From Meiothermus granaticius NBRC 107808 (GTDB lineage Bacteria; Deinococcota; Deinococci; Deinococcales; Thermaceae): 64,000 bases of DNA. Made by a program: the position numbers and the translations under genes. Below, in pieces: positions 30,741 to 39,788 of the stretch. The notes below the pieces were generated by a model that did no database searches, was not told the DNA's origin, and was given only the letters and a program-made list of their open reading frames with translations. The stretch covers positions 62,001-126,000 of the forward strand of contig NZ_QWLB01000001.1 of the NCBI RefSeq assembly GCF_003574355.1. The letters run 5' to 3'. Each line of letters opens with the position of its first letter. Positions within the stretch are counted from its first letter, which is position 1.

Positions 30741-32402
30741 ATGCTGGAAACTGCAATTGGTCGCGGAGAGCGAGAAGCTCCGACCTTCAAGGCCAACAAG
30801 GATGCCTGGGTGCGGCTCATGGCTGAGTTCCACGGCTCCCTAGAGAAAATCCGCCAGGGTGGGGGCTCAAAAGCCATTGAGCGCCAGCATGCCCGGGGCC
30901 GCCTAAGCGCTCGAGAGCGCATCGCCAAGCTGGTAGACGCCGGGACCGAGCTCGAGGAACTCCTGACCTATGCGGGCTGGGGGATGTACGAGGACTGGGG
31001 AGGGGCTCCGGGTGGGGGGGTGGTTGTCGGTATCGGCAAGATTGCTGGGCGCGACTGGATGATTGTGGCCAACGATGCCACCGTCAAAGCTGGGGCCTTT
31101 TTCCCAATCACGGCCAAGAAGGTGATCCGGGCTCAGACCCTGGCCCTCGAGAACCGCATCCCTACGGTTTATCTGGTGGACTCAGCCGGGGTCTTCCTGC
31201 CGCTGCAAGACGAGGTTTTCCCCGACCAAGACGATTTTGGGCGAATTTTCTACCTCAATGCCCGCATGAGCGCGCTGGGGATCCCCCAGATCTCGGCCAT
31301 CATGGGGAATTGTGTGGCGGGCGGGGCCTATCTGCCGCTCATGACCGACGTCCTGATCATGACCGAAGGCTCAGGGCTGTATTTGGCCGGGCCGGCCCTG
31401 GTCAAAGCAGCGATAGGGCAGGAGGTCAGCTCAGAGGAGCTAGGCGGGGCCCGGATGCATGCCGAGGTCTCCGGAACGGTGGATTTTTACGAGCCCAACG
31501 ATGAGGCCGCCCTCGAGCGAATTCGCAGTCTGGCCGGGATGTACGCCGCACCGGAATGGGCGCCTTGGGCGCGGGAGCGGCACCCTGAGGCCGAGCCCAT
31601 TCACCCGCAAGAAGACCTCTATGGCCTGGTTTCACCCGACGGGAATCGGCCCTATGAGGTCCGGGAGGTCATTGCCCGACTGGTAGACGCCTCGAGGTTT
31701 GCCGAATTCAAGGCGAGCTATGGCCAGACCCTGGTCTGTGGCTATGCCCGGCTGGGAGGGTTTCCCATCGGCATTGTGGCCAACCAGCGCAGCGTGATTA
31801 AGAAGCCGGACAAGATTGAAGTCGGTGGGGTGATCTATGCCGAGGCGGCGGACAAGGCGGCCCGCTTCATCCTCGAGGTCAACCAGCGCTTCATTCCCCT
31901 GGTGTTCTTGATGGATGTGACCGGGTTCATGGTGGGAAAGGAATCCGAGCAGCACGGGATCATCCGCCGGGGGGCCAAGCTGGTCAACGCGGTCAGCAAC
32001 TCGGTCGTGCCCAAGATCACCCTGATCATCGGCGGTAGTTTTGGTGCGGGGAACTACGCCATGGCCGGGAAGGCCTATGGACCCCGCTTCATCTATGCCT
32101 GGCCCAGCGCCAAGTACGCGGTGATGGGGGGGGCCTCGGCGGCCAAGACCTTGATGGAGATCGAGGTGGGGAAGCTCGAGCGCGAGGGGAAAGTTCCCAC
32201 CGATCAGGACCTGAAGGAGCTGTATGAGCGCATCAAGGGTCGCTACGATGAGCAGCTAGACCCCCGCTATGCCGCCGCGCGGTTGTGGGTAGATGAGGTG
32301 ATCTTCCCGCACCAGACCCGCGAACGCTTGATTCGCAGCCTCGAGGCCTGCGCGCTCAACCCCACCCGTGAGGCCATGGGCTTGGGGGTGTTTCAGGTCT
32401 AA
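30741..32402 (+). CDS. Acyl-CoA carboxylase beta (carboxyltransferase) subunit
   Basis: The 553-residue protein is a biotin-dependent acyl-CoA carboxylase beta subunit, closest in style to methylcrotonyl- or propionyl-CoA carboxylases. Crotonase-like halves are seen: RQHARGRLSARERIAKLVDAG, GGGVVVGIGKIAGRDWMIVAND, IMGNCVAGGAYLPLMTD, and in the second half VNQRFIPLVFLMDVTGFMVG, GGSFGAGNYAMAGKAYGPRF. It transfers CO2 from carboxybiotin to the acyl-CoA in branched-chain amino acid or propionate use. The ATG at 30741 has TACACT six bases before it (leaderless type); an upstream extension is unlikely. No alpha/biotin subunit is adjacent, so substrate cannot be fixed. Confidence 0.9.
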   Translation: MLETAIGRGEREAPTFKANKDAWVRLMAEFHGSLEKIRQGGGSKAIERQHARGRLSARERIAKLVDAGTELEELLTYAGWGMYEDWGGAPGGGVVVGIGKIAGRDWMIVANDATVKAGAFFPITAKKVIRAQTLALENRIPTVYLVDSAGVFLPLQDEVFPDQDDFGRIFYLNARMSALGIPQISAIMGNCVAGGAYLPLMTDVLIMTEGSGLYLAGPALVKAAIGQEVSSEELGGARMHAEVSGTVDFYEPNDEAALERIRSLAGMYAAPEWAPWARERHPEAEPIHPQEDLYGLVSPDGNRPYEVREVIARLVDASRFAEFKASYGQTLVCGYARLGGFPIGIVANQRSVIKKPDKIEVGGVIYAEAADKAARFILEVNQRFIPLVFLMDVTGFMVGKESEQHGIIRRGAKLVNAVSNSVVPKITLIIGGSFGAGNYAMAGKAYGPRFIYAWPSAKYAVMGGASAAKTLMEIEVGKLEREGKVPTDQDLKELYERIKGRYDEQLDPRYAAARLWVDEVIFPHQTRERLIRSLEACALNPTREAMGLGVFQV

Positions 32403-32495
32403 ACGGCCCCCTGCGCTCGAGGTTATGCGCTATGCTGAGAACCTAGCCAACTTCTTCCGCCCCGGCCTAGGAGGATGGTCTTTTTGGAGGTTTCC

Positions 32496-32753
32496 ATGAA
32501 GCTCGATCTGAGGGCTCGCCAAGAACTCCTTTCCCGCATCAGCTCTAACCCCGAGGTCCTACGCGGCAGGCCCAAAATCAAGGGAACCCGGATTGCAGTC
32601 CACATGATCCTGGAGGCGGTCGCCAGCCACCTCTCCTTTGAGGAAATCCTGGTGCAGTGGCCTGAGCTGAGCCGGGAAGACATCCAAGCCGCGCTCTTGT
32701 ACGGGGCGCGTTCAACCAACTACGAGTGGATCGCCCTGAGCGATGAGGAGTAG
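32496..32753 (+). CDS. DUF433 family protein
   Basis: The 85-residue protein matches DUF433: SNPEVLRGRPKIKGTRIAVH, EAVASHLSFEEILVQWPELS and REDIQAALLYGARS. The fold is a small helix-turn-helix-like domain. In many bacteria DUF433 genes precede a DUF5615 PIN-like toxin and act as the antitoxin. Here no toxin follows, because a convergent gene starts 11 bases later, so it is an orphan. GGAGG lies five bases before the ATG at 32496. Confidence 0.82.
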   Translation: MKLDLRARQELLSRISSNPEVLRGRPKIKGTRIAVHMILEAVASHLSFEEILVQWPELSREDIQAALLYGARSTNYEWIALSDEE

Positions 32754-32764
32754 CGGGCTGCGCC

Positions 32765-35410
32765 TCAGCGCTGGGGTGGGTTGCGGCGGGCCAGTTTATC
32801 CGCATACATTCGCTGGTCGCTGAGCCGAACCAGTTCCCCCCCGGAGGTGGCCTCCATCGGGATTGCGGCCAGCCCAGCGCTGACACTGGCAGCCGGAAAG
32901 CCCAGCGCCCGAACCTGCGCCAGCGCAGCCTCTAGCCGCGCCCGCACCTCAGGGTGACCGGTGGGGTCTATGTAGGGTAGGATCGCAGCGTACTCATCCC
33001 CGCCGATACGGTAGAGGCGGCCCAGGGCAAAGAAGTGTTCCTGCGTGACCTGGGCAAAGGTCCGCAGCAGGGCATCCCCGCGCTCGTGACCCTCGCTGTC
33101 GTTGAGCACCTTGAGGTAGTCCATGTCCAGTGCCAGCACGCTCAGAGGGTAACCGATGCGATGGGCCCGGGCCACCTCGGTCTCGAGGTCGTTCTCGAAC
33201 GCCCGGCGGTTGCCCAACCCGGTCAGTACATCGGTATGGGCCATCAGCTCCATGCGCCGCGCCAGCATCTGGGCCTCGCGGCGGGCCGCCTCGAGCTCCC
33301 GGGTACGGTCTGCCAGGATCTGCTCGAAGCCCCGGCGCAGCCCCTCCACGTCCTCTTCAATCCAGCCGAGCTGGGCTTTTTCGATCTGCATGGTCATGGA
33401 GAGGTCGGCATCCAAGCGCTGCATCTTTGCCTCGATGTCCAGCTCCCCCTCCCCGAAGGCCCGCATGCAGGCCTCAACCACCTGCGGATCGAAGTGGCGC
33501 CCCGACAAGCGCCTGATCTCGGCCAGGGCTTCGGCGACCGACCAGGCCCGCTTGTAAGGGCGCTCGTGGGTCAGGGCATCCAGCACATCAGCCGCCGCCA
33601 CGATCCGCCCGGACAGCGGGATATCTGAGCCGACCAGGCCGAAAGGATAGCCGTTGCCGTCATAGTGCTCGTGGTGGCTGCGGGCGATCTCTTCCGCCAT
33701 GCGCAGTAAGCGGCTGCGCCCACCAGAGAGGATGCGAGCCCCAATCACGGTGTGGGCTTTCATCTGCTCGAACTCCTCGAGGGTTAATCGGTCGCGCTTG
33801 AGCAGGATGCTGTCGGGGATGCCAATTTTGCCCACATCGTGCAGGCGGGCGGCTGAACGCAACACCTCGATCTGCTCTTGGGGCCAGCCCATCTCCTGGG
33901 CGATCAAGGCGGCGTTGCGGCCCACCCGGTAGGTGTGTTCCCCAGTCACGTCGTCGCGGTACTCGGCGGCCAGCGCCAGGCGGGCCACGATCTCGAGCTG
34001 GGCGTATTCCAGTTCCTCGGTGCGCTGGCGCACCTTGGCCTGGGCCTCCTCGCGGGCTCGGGTTTCAACCTCGGTGCGCAGGCGGTACTGCTCGGCCTCG
34101 TTCCTGGCCCGCTCGAGCTCTAACTGCGAGGCCAGCAGGCGGCGCTTGCGCTCACCCTCGCGGTTGAACAGCTCTCGCTCCAGGCGATAGTGGGCCTCGA
34201 GGTGGGCCAGCGCGGGCTCCAAGCGGCCCTCGGCCCGGTGGATCTGGGCGAGCAAGTGGTGGGCTTCGCAGAGGTTTTTCTTTCGGTCGAAGCGATGGGC
34301 CAGCTCCAGGGCTTCTTCTGCCTGGGCTTGAGCCAAGCGCAGATGCTCCAGGGCCAGGTGATTATGGGCCAGCCCCAACAGGGCCTCGAGCTCGGCGTGG
34401 CGCCAACCCTTGGCTCGAGCCAGTTCCAGCACCTTGGTGTGGTTGAGCAGGGCTTCTTGGAGATGGCCTCGAGTGGTCTGGATCTGGGCCAGCCCCAGCA
34501 TGCCCGAGGCGATCAGCCGCTCCAAGCCCCGCTCCTGGGCCAGGGAGAGCACCTCGGTGTAGAGGGCTTGAGCCTCCTCCAACTTGTCTTGGGCCCGGGC
34601 CAGCTCCCCCTTGAGGTGCAGCAGGTGTACCTCGAGGCTGCGCTCTTCCCCGGCCCTGGCGATCCCCAGGGCTCGGTCGTAGTATTCCTGGGCTTGAGCG
34701 TACTCCCCCATCTCGCCGTACAGGTTGCCGATGCTGGCCAGATTGGTCGCCCGGTTGCGGGGGCTGTGCCCCTCTTCCTGGTAGAGCTGGTAGGCGGCGA
34801 AAAAGTTTTGCAATGCCTCAGGGTAGTCGCCCAGCTCGGTATGCAGCGTACCCAGGTTGTTGAGGTAGTTGGCCTCGGCGGCCCGGTTGCCCAGTTGCCG
34901 CATCAGCCCCAGGGCTGCCCGCAGCTTATCCAGGGCTTCGGGGTACTGGGCTTGCATGTGGTGCAAACCGGCTTGCTGATTGAGCAGATCGGCCTCCACC
35001 TGGGGAAGCTCGAGCTCCCGGGCCAAGCCAGCGGCCTGCTCGAGGTGGCTCGCGGCTTGCACCAGATCGCCCCGTTCGCGCTGTAGGAAGGCCAAGAGCC
35101 TCGAGCTTTCCAGTTGCAAGCGCTTTTCTGGGGCCTCGGCCAGCGCGATTCCGGCGTGGTCCAGAGCCTCTTTCATCCGCCCCAGGCGTCCTTGAGCCTG
35201 GGCTAGAACCAGCCGGGCTTGGATTTGCAGCTCAGGTTCTCCGAGCGCAGCGGCATTCTCCAGCACCTCTGTGGCCAGATTGAGCGCCTCAGCGGGCTCT
35301 TCTGCCAGCAGGGCCTCGGCTTCCCTCAGCCGGGACCGCGCCAACCCCAGCCGCGAAGCACGCTCCGTGCCCTCTACTGTGGTGGCTATGCCTGGCTTGT
35401 CTGCTGCCAT
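32765..35410 (-). CDS. TPR / HD-GYP / GGDEF cyclic-di-GMP enzyme
   Basis: The 881-residue soluble protein has about 400 residues of TPR repeats (for example [21 protein letters not shown]), a coiled-coil linker, an HD-GYP domain ([22 protein letters not shown] at about 521, [22 protein letters not shown] at about 580), and a C-terminal GGDEF domain ([27 protein letters not shown] at about 802). Phosphodiesterase and cyclase ligands all appear intact, so it could both make and break cyclic-di-GMP, controlled by partners at the TPR part. No RxxD inhibitory site is seen. ATG 35410 has TAGATT seven bases upstream, consistent with a leaderless mRNA. Confidence 0.93.
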   Translation of the reverse strand: MAADKPGIATTVEGTERASRLGLARSRLREAEALLAEEPAEALNLATEVLENAAALGEPELQIQARLVLAQAQGRLGRMKEALDHAGIALAEAPEKRLQLESSRLLAFLQRERGDLVQAASHLEQAAGLARELELPQVEADLLNQQAGLHHMQAQYPEALDKLRAALGLMRQLGNRAAEANYLNNLGTLHTELGDYPEALQNFFAAYQLYQEEGHSPRNRATNLASIGNLYGEMGEYAQAQEYYDRALGIARAGEERSLEVHLLHLKGELARAQDKLEEAQALYTEVLSLAQERGLERLIASGMLGLAQIQTTRGHLQEALLNHTKVLELARAKGWRHAELEALLGLAHNHLALEHLRLAQAQAEEALELAHRFDRKKNLCEAHHLLAQIHRAEGRLEPALAHLEAHYRLERELFNREGERKRRLLASQLELERARNEAEQYRLRTEVETRAREEAQAKVRQRTEELEYAQLEIVARLALAAEYRDDVTGEHTYRVGRNAALIAQEMGWPQEQIEVLRSAARLHDVGKIGIPDSILLKRDRLTLEEFEQMKAHTVIGARILSGGRSRLLRMAEEIARSHHEHYDGNGYPFGLVGSDIPLSGRIVAAADVLDALTHERPYKRAWSVAEALAEIRRLSGRHFDPQVVEACMRAFGEGELDIEAKMQRLDADLSMTMQIEKAQLGWIEEDVEGLRRGFEQILADRTRELEAARREAQMLARRMELMAHTDVLTGLGNRRAFENDLETEVARAHRIGYPLSVLALDMDYLKVLNDSEGHERGDALLRTFAQVTQEHFFALGRLYRIGGDEYAAILPYIDPTGHPEVRARLEAALAQVRALGFPAASVSAGLAAIPMEATSGGELVRLSDQRMYADKLARRNPPQR

Positions 35411-35528
35411 CTCAACCAATCTACCGCAGGGGGATTAGACCTACCCCTAGCTTCCAGAGTACTGGGTCGCCGCCCTCGGGGCGGTGATTTTAGAGGGGGC
35501 CAGCCCGGATCTTCTACAATGGCGGGGT

Positions 35529-35855
35529 ATGGAGGTGGCGGGGATATTCCTGGCGGTGCTGCTCCTGATTGTTGTGTTGGGGGGATTCAACTACCTGGCC
35601 GGACGGCGCACCGAGAAGGCCCAGCAGGAGTGGTTTCGCCGGGTGTTGGGGGAGGGGGTGAGCCTCGAGGAGTTCCTCAAAACGGCCCCCTACACCTATC
35701 GCCCGTTGGCAGGCAGGGGGTATGGCATCCTGAAGCGCGAAACCGGCGAGGAGGTTTGGCGCAGCCCAACCCCCGAGGAAGCCGAGGCCTGGATCGTCAT
35801 GCAAACCTTGGCGGAACGATCGGGCCCAACCGAGCAGGAGGGGCGGGGGAGCTAG
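35529..35855 (+). CDS. Small single-membrane-segment protein
   Basis: The 108-residue protein begins MEVAGIFLAVLLLIVVLGGF, a membrane anchor at the very N terminus, followed by a soluble part (RVLGEGVSLEEFLKTAPYTY) with a C-terminal helix ending in polar residues. TACAAT lies eight bases before the ATG. It faces away from the cyclic-di-GMP enzyme gene and precedes the HAD pair by about 70 bases. No family recognised. Confidence 0.68.
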   Translation: MEVAGIFLAVLLLIVVLGGFNYLAGRRTEKAQQEWFRRVLGEGVSLEEFLKTAPYTYRPLAGRGYGILKRETGEEVWRSPTPEEAEAWIVMQTLAERSGPTEQEGRGS

Positions 35856-35927
35856 GTTGGCCTTGGAAAGTGAGACTGTGGGAAAGCGGTAGCCGAGAAT
35901 GCTCCTAAAGCATGTAGGATAAGCCCG

Positions 35928-36764
35928 ATGATTCGTCTTGTGCTCGTAGACATAGACGGAACCCTCTACGGCCCTAAAGGGGTGCCGGAATGCGCCTGGG
36001 AGGCCGCTGAGGCGGCCCGGGCAGCGGGGTTGCACCTGAGCGTCTGCACCGGGCGGCCTGGGCGGGGGTTCGCCTTCGAGTACGCCCGAAGGCTGGACCC
36101 AAAGGGGCTGCACATCTTCGAGAATGGGGCGGTGGTCCTGGGGGGGGATGGGAGCATTCATAAGGCCGAGCGGATGGGGTTCAAGAGCTATGAAGAGCTG
36201 GTGAGCATTGCCCGGCGCTATGGTCTAGACCTCGAGGTCTACACGGCGGAAGGCGGCTACTATGTCGAGGCCAATACCCCGGAAATTCGTCAGCACGAAA
36301 CCATGATCGGCCTCGAGGCCGAGCGCTGCGACCTTTTGGAGCTCTCGGCCCAACCGGTGCGGGCCCAGTTTGTGGTGCGGGACGGCCCCAATTGGCAGAC
36401 CGCGCGGGCCCAGATTGCCCAGGTGGGTGGGGTGGAGCTGCACGAGGCCACCAGCCCAGGAATGCCTGGGGTGATTTTTGCTTCGGTAACCGCCTGGCAT
36501 ACCTCCAAGCGTTCCTCGGCCAAGTGGGTGGCTGCCCAGTATGGTCTCGCGCTGGCCCAGGTGGCCATGGTGGGGGATGGAGAGAATGACCTCGAGCTGA
36601 TCCGGGCCAGTGGGCTGGGGATTGCCATGGGCGAGGCCCCGGACTCCGTGAAGCAAGCCGCCTACTATGTGGTGGGCACAGTGGAGGGTTGTGGTCTGGC
36701 GGAGGCCCTCCGGTTGGCCCGGGAGTTTCCCCAGACCCTGGGTGAGGGCGAGGCCTCGGCGTGA
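35928..36764 (+). CDS. HAD phosphatase, Cof type (first of tandem pair)
   Basis: The 278-residue protein has the Cof-type HAD layout: motif I LVDIDGTLYG at 6-15, motif II VCTGRPGRG near 45, a C2 cap domain, a lysine in TSKRSSAKWVA (motif III), and motif IV MVGDGENDLELI near 215. It removes phosphate from small sugars or cofactors with magnesium. TAGGAT lies seven bases before the ATG (leaderless). The stop overlaps the GTG start of a paralogous gene, showing an operon and an old tandem duplication. Confidence 0.9.
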   Translation: MIRLVLVDIDGTLYGPKGVPECAWEAAEAARAAGLHLSVCTGRPGRGFAFEYARRLDPKGLHIFENGAVVLGGDGSIHKAERMGFKSYEELVSIARRYGLDLEVYTAEGGYYVEANTPEIRQHETMIGLEAERCDLLELSAQPVRAQFVVRDGPNWQTARAQIAQVGGVELHEATSPGMPGVIFASVTAWHTSKRSSAKWVAAQYGLALAQVAMVGDGENDLELIRASGLGIAMGEAPDSVKQAAYYVVGTVEGCGLAEALRLAREFPQTLGEGEASA

Positions 36765-37576
36765 TTCGGCTGGTGGCCCTTGATCTGGACGGCACTTTCT
36801 ATGCGGGGCGGATCCTGGGGGTTCCGGATTCGGCCTGGGCGGCCATCGAGCGGGGGAAGCGCGAGGGCCTGAGGTTTGCCGTCTGCACCGGTAGGCCCCA
36901 GGGTGGGTTTGGCCTCGAGTGGGGACGGCGCATGGAACCGGATGGCCCCCACGTGTTCAACGATGGGGCCTCGATCTGCACCGCTGAGGGGCAGCCGCTC
37001 TATACCGCCCCTTTACCCCACCTGCGGGAGCTGGTAGGCCTGGCCCGCAACCACGGCCTTTGTTTTGACCTCAACACCGCGACCGGCGGGCGCTATTACG
37101 AACCCGAGCTGATGCCACCGGGGATTCTGGAGCATGTGGCTATGGTGGGGGTGGAGGCCCGCTCGCGGCGGCTCGAGGAGCTAGATCTGGCTCAGGAGCC
37201 CCCGGTGCGCTTGTGGTATGTGGTCCCCGATCTGGGGCTATGGGAGAGCGTGCGGCCTGAGCTCACCGCCCTGCCGGGGCTCGAGCTGGCTGAGTATTTC
37301 TCCCCTCGAGAGATCATCGCGGGGGTGATCCGGCAGGGAATCTCCAAGGCCACCGGCCTGCGCTGGTTGGCTGCGTACTATGGACTCCACCTGAGTGAAA
37401 TTGCCATGATCGGCGATAGCGACAACGATGTGAGCGCAATCCGCGACGCAGGGCTGGGCATCGCCATGGGCAACGCGATCGAGCCGGTCAAGGCCGTGGC
37501 CGATCATATCGTGGGGCATGTGCGCGAGGGGGGGTTTGCCGAAGCGGTGGAATACGTCTTGGAGAAGAACCGATGA
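36761..37576 (+). CDS. HAD phosphatase, Cof type (second of tandem pair)
   Basis: The 271-residue protein repeats the layout of the gene before it: LDLDGTFYAG, VCTGRPQGG, SKATGLRWLAAYYGL and MIGDSDNDVSAI. The two share the unusual Y after the DGT box and the RPxGGF/RPGRGF stretch, so they are clearly paralogues with diverged caps (EYFSPREIIAGVIRQG here). It starts with GTG overlapping the upstream stop, and its stop overlaps the ATG of the next gene. Different small phosphoester substrates are likely. Confidence 0.9.
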   Translation: MIRLVALDLDGTFYAGRILGVPDSAWAAIERGKREGLRFAVCTGRPQGGFGLEWGRRMEPDGPHVFNDGASICTAEGQPLYTAPLPHLRELVGLARNHGLCFDLNTATGGRYYEPELMPPGILEHVAMVGVEARSRRLEELDLAQEPPVRLWYVVPDLGLWESVRPELTALPGLELAEYFSPREIIAGVIRQGISKATGLRWLAAYYGLHLSEIAMIGDSDNDVSAIRDAGLGIAMGNAIEPVKAVADHIVGHVREGGFAEAVEYVLEKNR

Positions 37577-38400
37577 GCTTATCCGACGAGTTGCAGGCCC
37601 ATATCCAGGCTTTCCCTGGACAGGTAGGGGTGTGGCTGGAGCACCTCTCGAGCGGTGAAACCTTCGCCCACCAGCCCCAGCGCCCCTTCCTCGCCGCCAG
37701 CACCATCAAACTGCCGATGCTGTGCTACGCACTTGCGACCAGGGCCGATCTGAGCCAGAACATCCCCATCAAGCCGGAGGTGGTCGCGCTGGGTTCGGGG
37801 GTTCTCAAAGATCTTTCCCCAGGGCTGGTTCTGCCGTTGCGCGACCTCCTGACCCTGATGATTGTGCTGAGCGACAACACTGCCACCAATGTGGTGCTGG
37901 ACCACTGGGGTCATAAGGAGCCCTTCAACGCCTATTACCGGGCTCAAGGTTGGTCCCAGACGCACGTTGCTGGAATGCTCTCGCTGCCTGAGGACCGCCC
38001 CGATCCCCGGCGCCTTCCGGGCGATGCGGCCAAGACCTCGGCTCAGGATCTGGGCCGGCTGCTCAAGGCCTTGTGGAGGGGAGAGCTGTTGCCGCCTGAT
38101 GCGACAAAGACCGCCCTGGACATCCTCTCGAGGCAACAGTTCACCGCGTTTTTACGCTATCTACTGGCAGATTTGGACGACCTCGAGGAGCGTACCACCC
38201 CTATCCGGCTCTACTCCAAGTCCGGCGAGATTCGTTGCTGCCGCCACGACACCGGTATCCTGGCCCGCGGGGAGCAGGCCCTTTCGATTACCGTCCTGAC
38301 TGAGACGGAGACAGACCCCCGGTTCCACCCCGACCACCCCGCAACCCTCCTGATCGGTCGCATTGCCGAGGTGGCCTATCGGTATTGGCTGGCCGGGTAA
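37573..38400 (+). CDS. Cytosolic class A beta-lactamase-fold serine hydrolase
   Basis: The 275-residue protein has the three motifs of the class A beta-lactamase/PBP fold: S-x-x-K as STIK at 43-46, SDN at 100-102 and KSG near 217 in place of KTG. It lacks a signal peptide and lacks the ExxLN omega-loop motif (the region reads [14 protein letters not shown]), so the deacylating glutamate seems absent. True beta-lactamase activity is therefore doubtful. It may be a cytosolic esterase or peptidase. The ATG overlaps the stop of the HAD gene, so the three proteins are coexpressed. Confidence 0.85.
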   Translation: MSLSDELQAHIQAFPGQVGVWLEHLSSGETFAHQPQRPFLAASTIKLPMLCYALATRADLSQNIPIKPEVVALGSGVLKDLSPGLVLPLRDLLTLMIVLSDNTATNVVLDHWGHKEPFNAYYRAQGWSQTHVAGMLSLPEDRPDPRRLPGDAAKTSAQDLGRLLKALWRGELLPPDATKTALDILSRQQFTAFLRYLLADLDDLEERTTPIRLYSKSGEIRCCRHDTGILARGEQALSITVLTETETDPRFHPDHPATLLIGRIAEVAYRYWLAG

Positions 38401-38462
38401 GGCGGTCAGCGCAGCGGAGCCACTTGAGGGGGGGGCCAGGCGGTCGGGTACACTCTGAAGGT

Positions 38463-39788
38463 ATGCAGCGCGCCTTCATTAGCGAGATCGCCAAGTACGA
38501 CGGTCAAGAAGCCCTGTTGCGGGGCTGGGTCACCCAACGCCGCAGCAAGGGCAAGATTCATTTCCTCACCCTGCGCGACGGAACCGGGTTTTTGCAGGCC
38601 ACAGCCTTCAAGGGCGAGCTTCCTGAGGAGCAGTTTGAGCAGGCCGACCATTTGCCCCAGGAGTCTGCCGTTGAGGTGAGGGGAGTGGTGCGGGCTGATT
38701 CCCGGGCCCCCGGAGGCTACGAGCTGGCCATCCGCAGCCTCAAGGTGATCAGCCTGCCCAGTCAGGAGTACCGCATCACCCCCAAAGAGCACGGCATTGA
38801 CTTCCTGATGGAAAACCGCCACCTCTGGATGCGCCACCGCCGCCCCTGGGCGGTGCTGCGGGTGCGGGATGAGCTCGAGCGGGCCATCCATGACTTCTTC
38901 CACCAGCGCGGTTTTATTCGAATGGATGCTCCTATCCTCACTCCCAACGCGGTTGAGGGGACCTCGGATTTGTTCGAGGTGGATCTCTTCGACGGTGAGA
39001 AAGCCTACCTCTCGCAGTCCGGGCAGCTCTACGCGGAGGCCGGCGCCCTGGCGTTTGGCAAGGTGTACACCTTTGGCCCCACCTTCCGGGCGGAACGCTC
39101 CAAGACCCGGCGCCACCTCCTCGAGTTCTGGATGATTGAGCCGGAGGTGGCTTTCATGACCCACGAGGAAAACATCCAGCTTCAAGAGGACCTGGTGGCC
39201 TACCTGGTGGGACGGGTTTTGGAGGAGCGCCGGGAGGAGCTGCGGGTTTTGGAGCGCGACCCCGCTCGGCTCGAGCCCACCGCCCAGGGCCGCTTCCCCC
39301 GGTTGCACTACACCCAGGCCATCGAGCGGGTCAATCAGATCGCGCGAGAGCGACCCGAGCTGGGCCTAGAACCCCTGCCCTGGGGAGAGGACTTCGGTGC
39401 GCCGCATGAGGCCGCGCTTTCCAGCCAATACGACCGCCCACTGGTGCTCGAGCGGTATCCGGCAGCGGTCAAAGCTTTTTACATGGAGCCCGACCCCGAG
39501 GATGCGCGCCTGGTGCTTAACGATGACCTGCTGGCCCCTGAGGGCTATGGTGAGATCATCGGCGGTTCCCAGCGCATCCACGATCCCGAGTTGCTCTTGA
39601 GGAAAATCCGCGAGCACGGTTTACTGGAAGAGGTTTTTGATTGGTACCGCGACCTGCGGGCGTTTGGTACGGTGCCTCACGCGGGCTTCGGTATTGGCTT
39701 GGAGCGCACTGTGGCCTGGATTTGCGGGCTACAGCACGTACGCGAAGCCATTCCCTTCCCAAGGATGTATACCCGCATGAGGCCCTAG
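38463..39788 (+). CDS. asnS: Asparaginyl-tRNA synthetase
   Basis: The 441-residue class IIb synthetase charges tRNA-Asn. It has an OB-fold anticodon-binding domain ([20 protein letters not shown]), motif 1 near [20 protein letters not shown], motif 2 [20 protein letters not shown] and motif 3 [18 protein letters not shown]. The Axx[10 protein letters not shown] pattern fits AsnRS rather than AspRS. TACACT lies eight bases before the ATG. The stop overlaps by four bases the stop of the convergent ABC ATPase gene. Confidence 0.94.
   Translation: MQRAFISEIAKYDGQEALLRGWVTQRRSKGKIHFLTLRDGTGFLQATAFKGELPEEQFEQADHLPQESAVEVRGVVRADSRAPGGYELAIRSLKVISLPSQEYRITPKEHGIDFLMENRHLWMRHRRPWAVLRVRDELERAIHDFFHQRGFIRMDAPILTPNAVEGTSDLFEVDLFDGEKAYLSQSGQLYAEAGALAFGKVYTFGPTFRAERSKTRRHLLEFWMIEPEVAFMTHEENIQLQEDLVAYLVGRVLEERREELRVLERDPARLEPTAQGRFPRLHYTQAIERVNQIARERPELGLEPLPWGEDFGAPHEAALSSQYDRPLVLERYPAAVKAFYMEPDPEDARLVLNDDLLAPEGYGEIIGGSQRIHDPELLLRKIREHGLLEEVFDWYRDLRAFGTVPHAGFGIGLERTVAWICGLQHVREAIPFPRMYTRMRP

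Noticed and set aside
32496-32753. Complete DUF433/DUF5615 toxin-antitoxin pair
   Set aside because: No toxin reading frame follows; only 11 bases separate it from the convergent gene.
34190-35086. Long plus-strand frame of about 298 codons
   Set aside because: It lies wholly opposite the TPR part of the cyclic-di-GMP protein, has no ribosome site or leaderless promoter, and its composition is that of a shadow frame in GC-rich DNA.
37573-38400. Antibiotic-resistance beta-lactamase
   Set aside because: No signal peptide, KSG instead of KTG and no ExxLN loop; resistance function is not supported.
38406-39308. Minus-strand frame of 300 codons opposite asnS
   Set aside because: It is antisense to a conserved synthetase gene and shows no domain or start signal.
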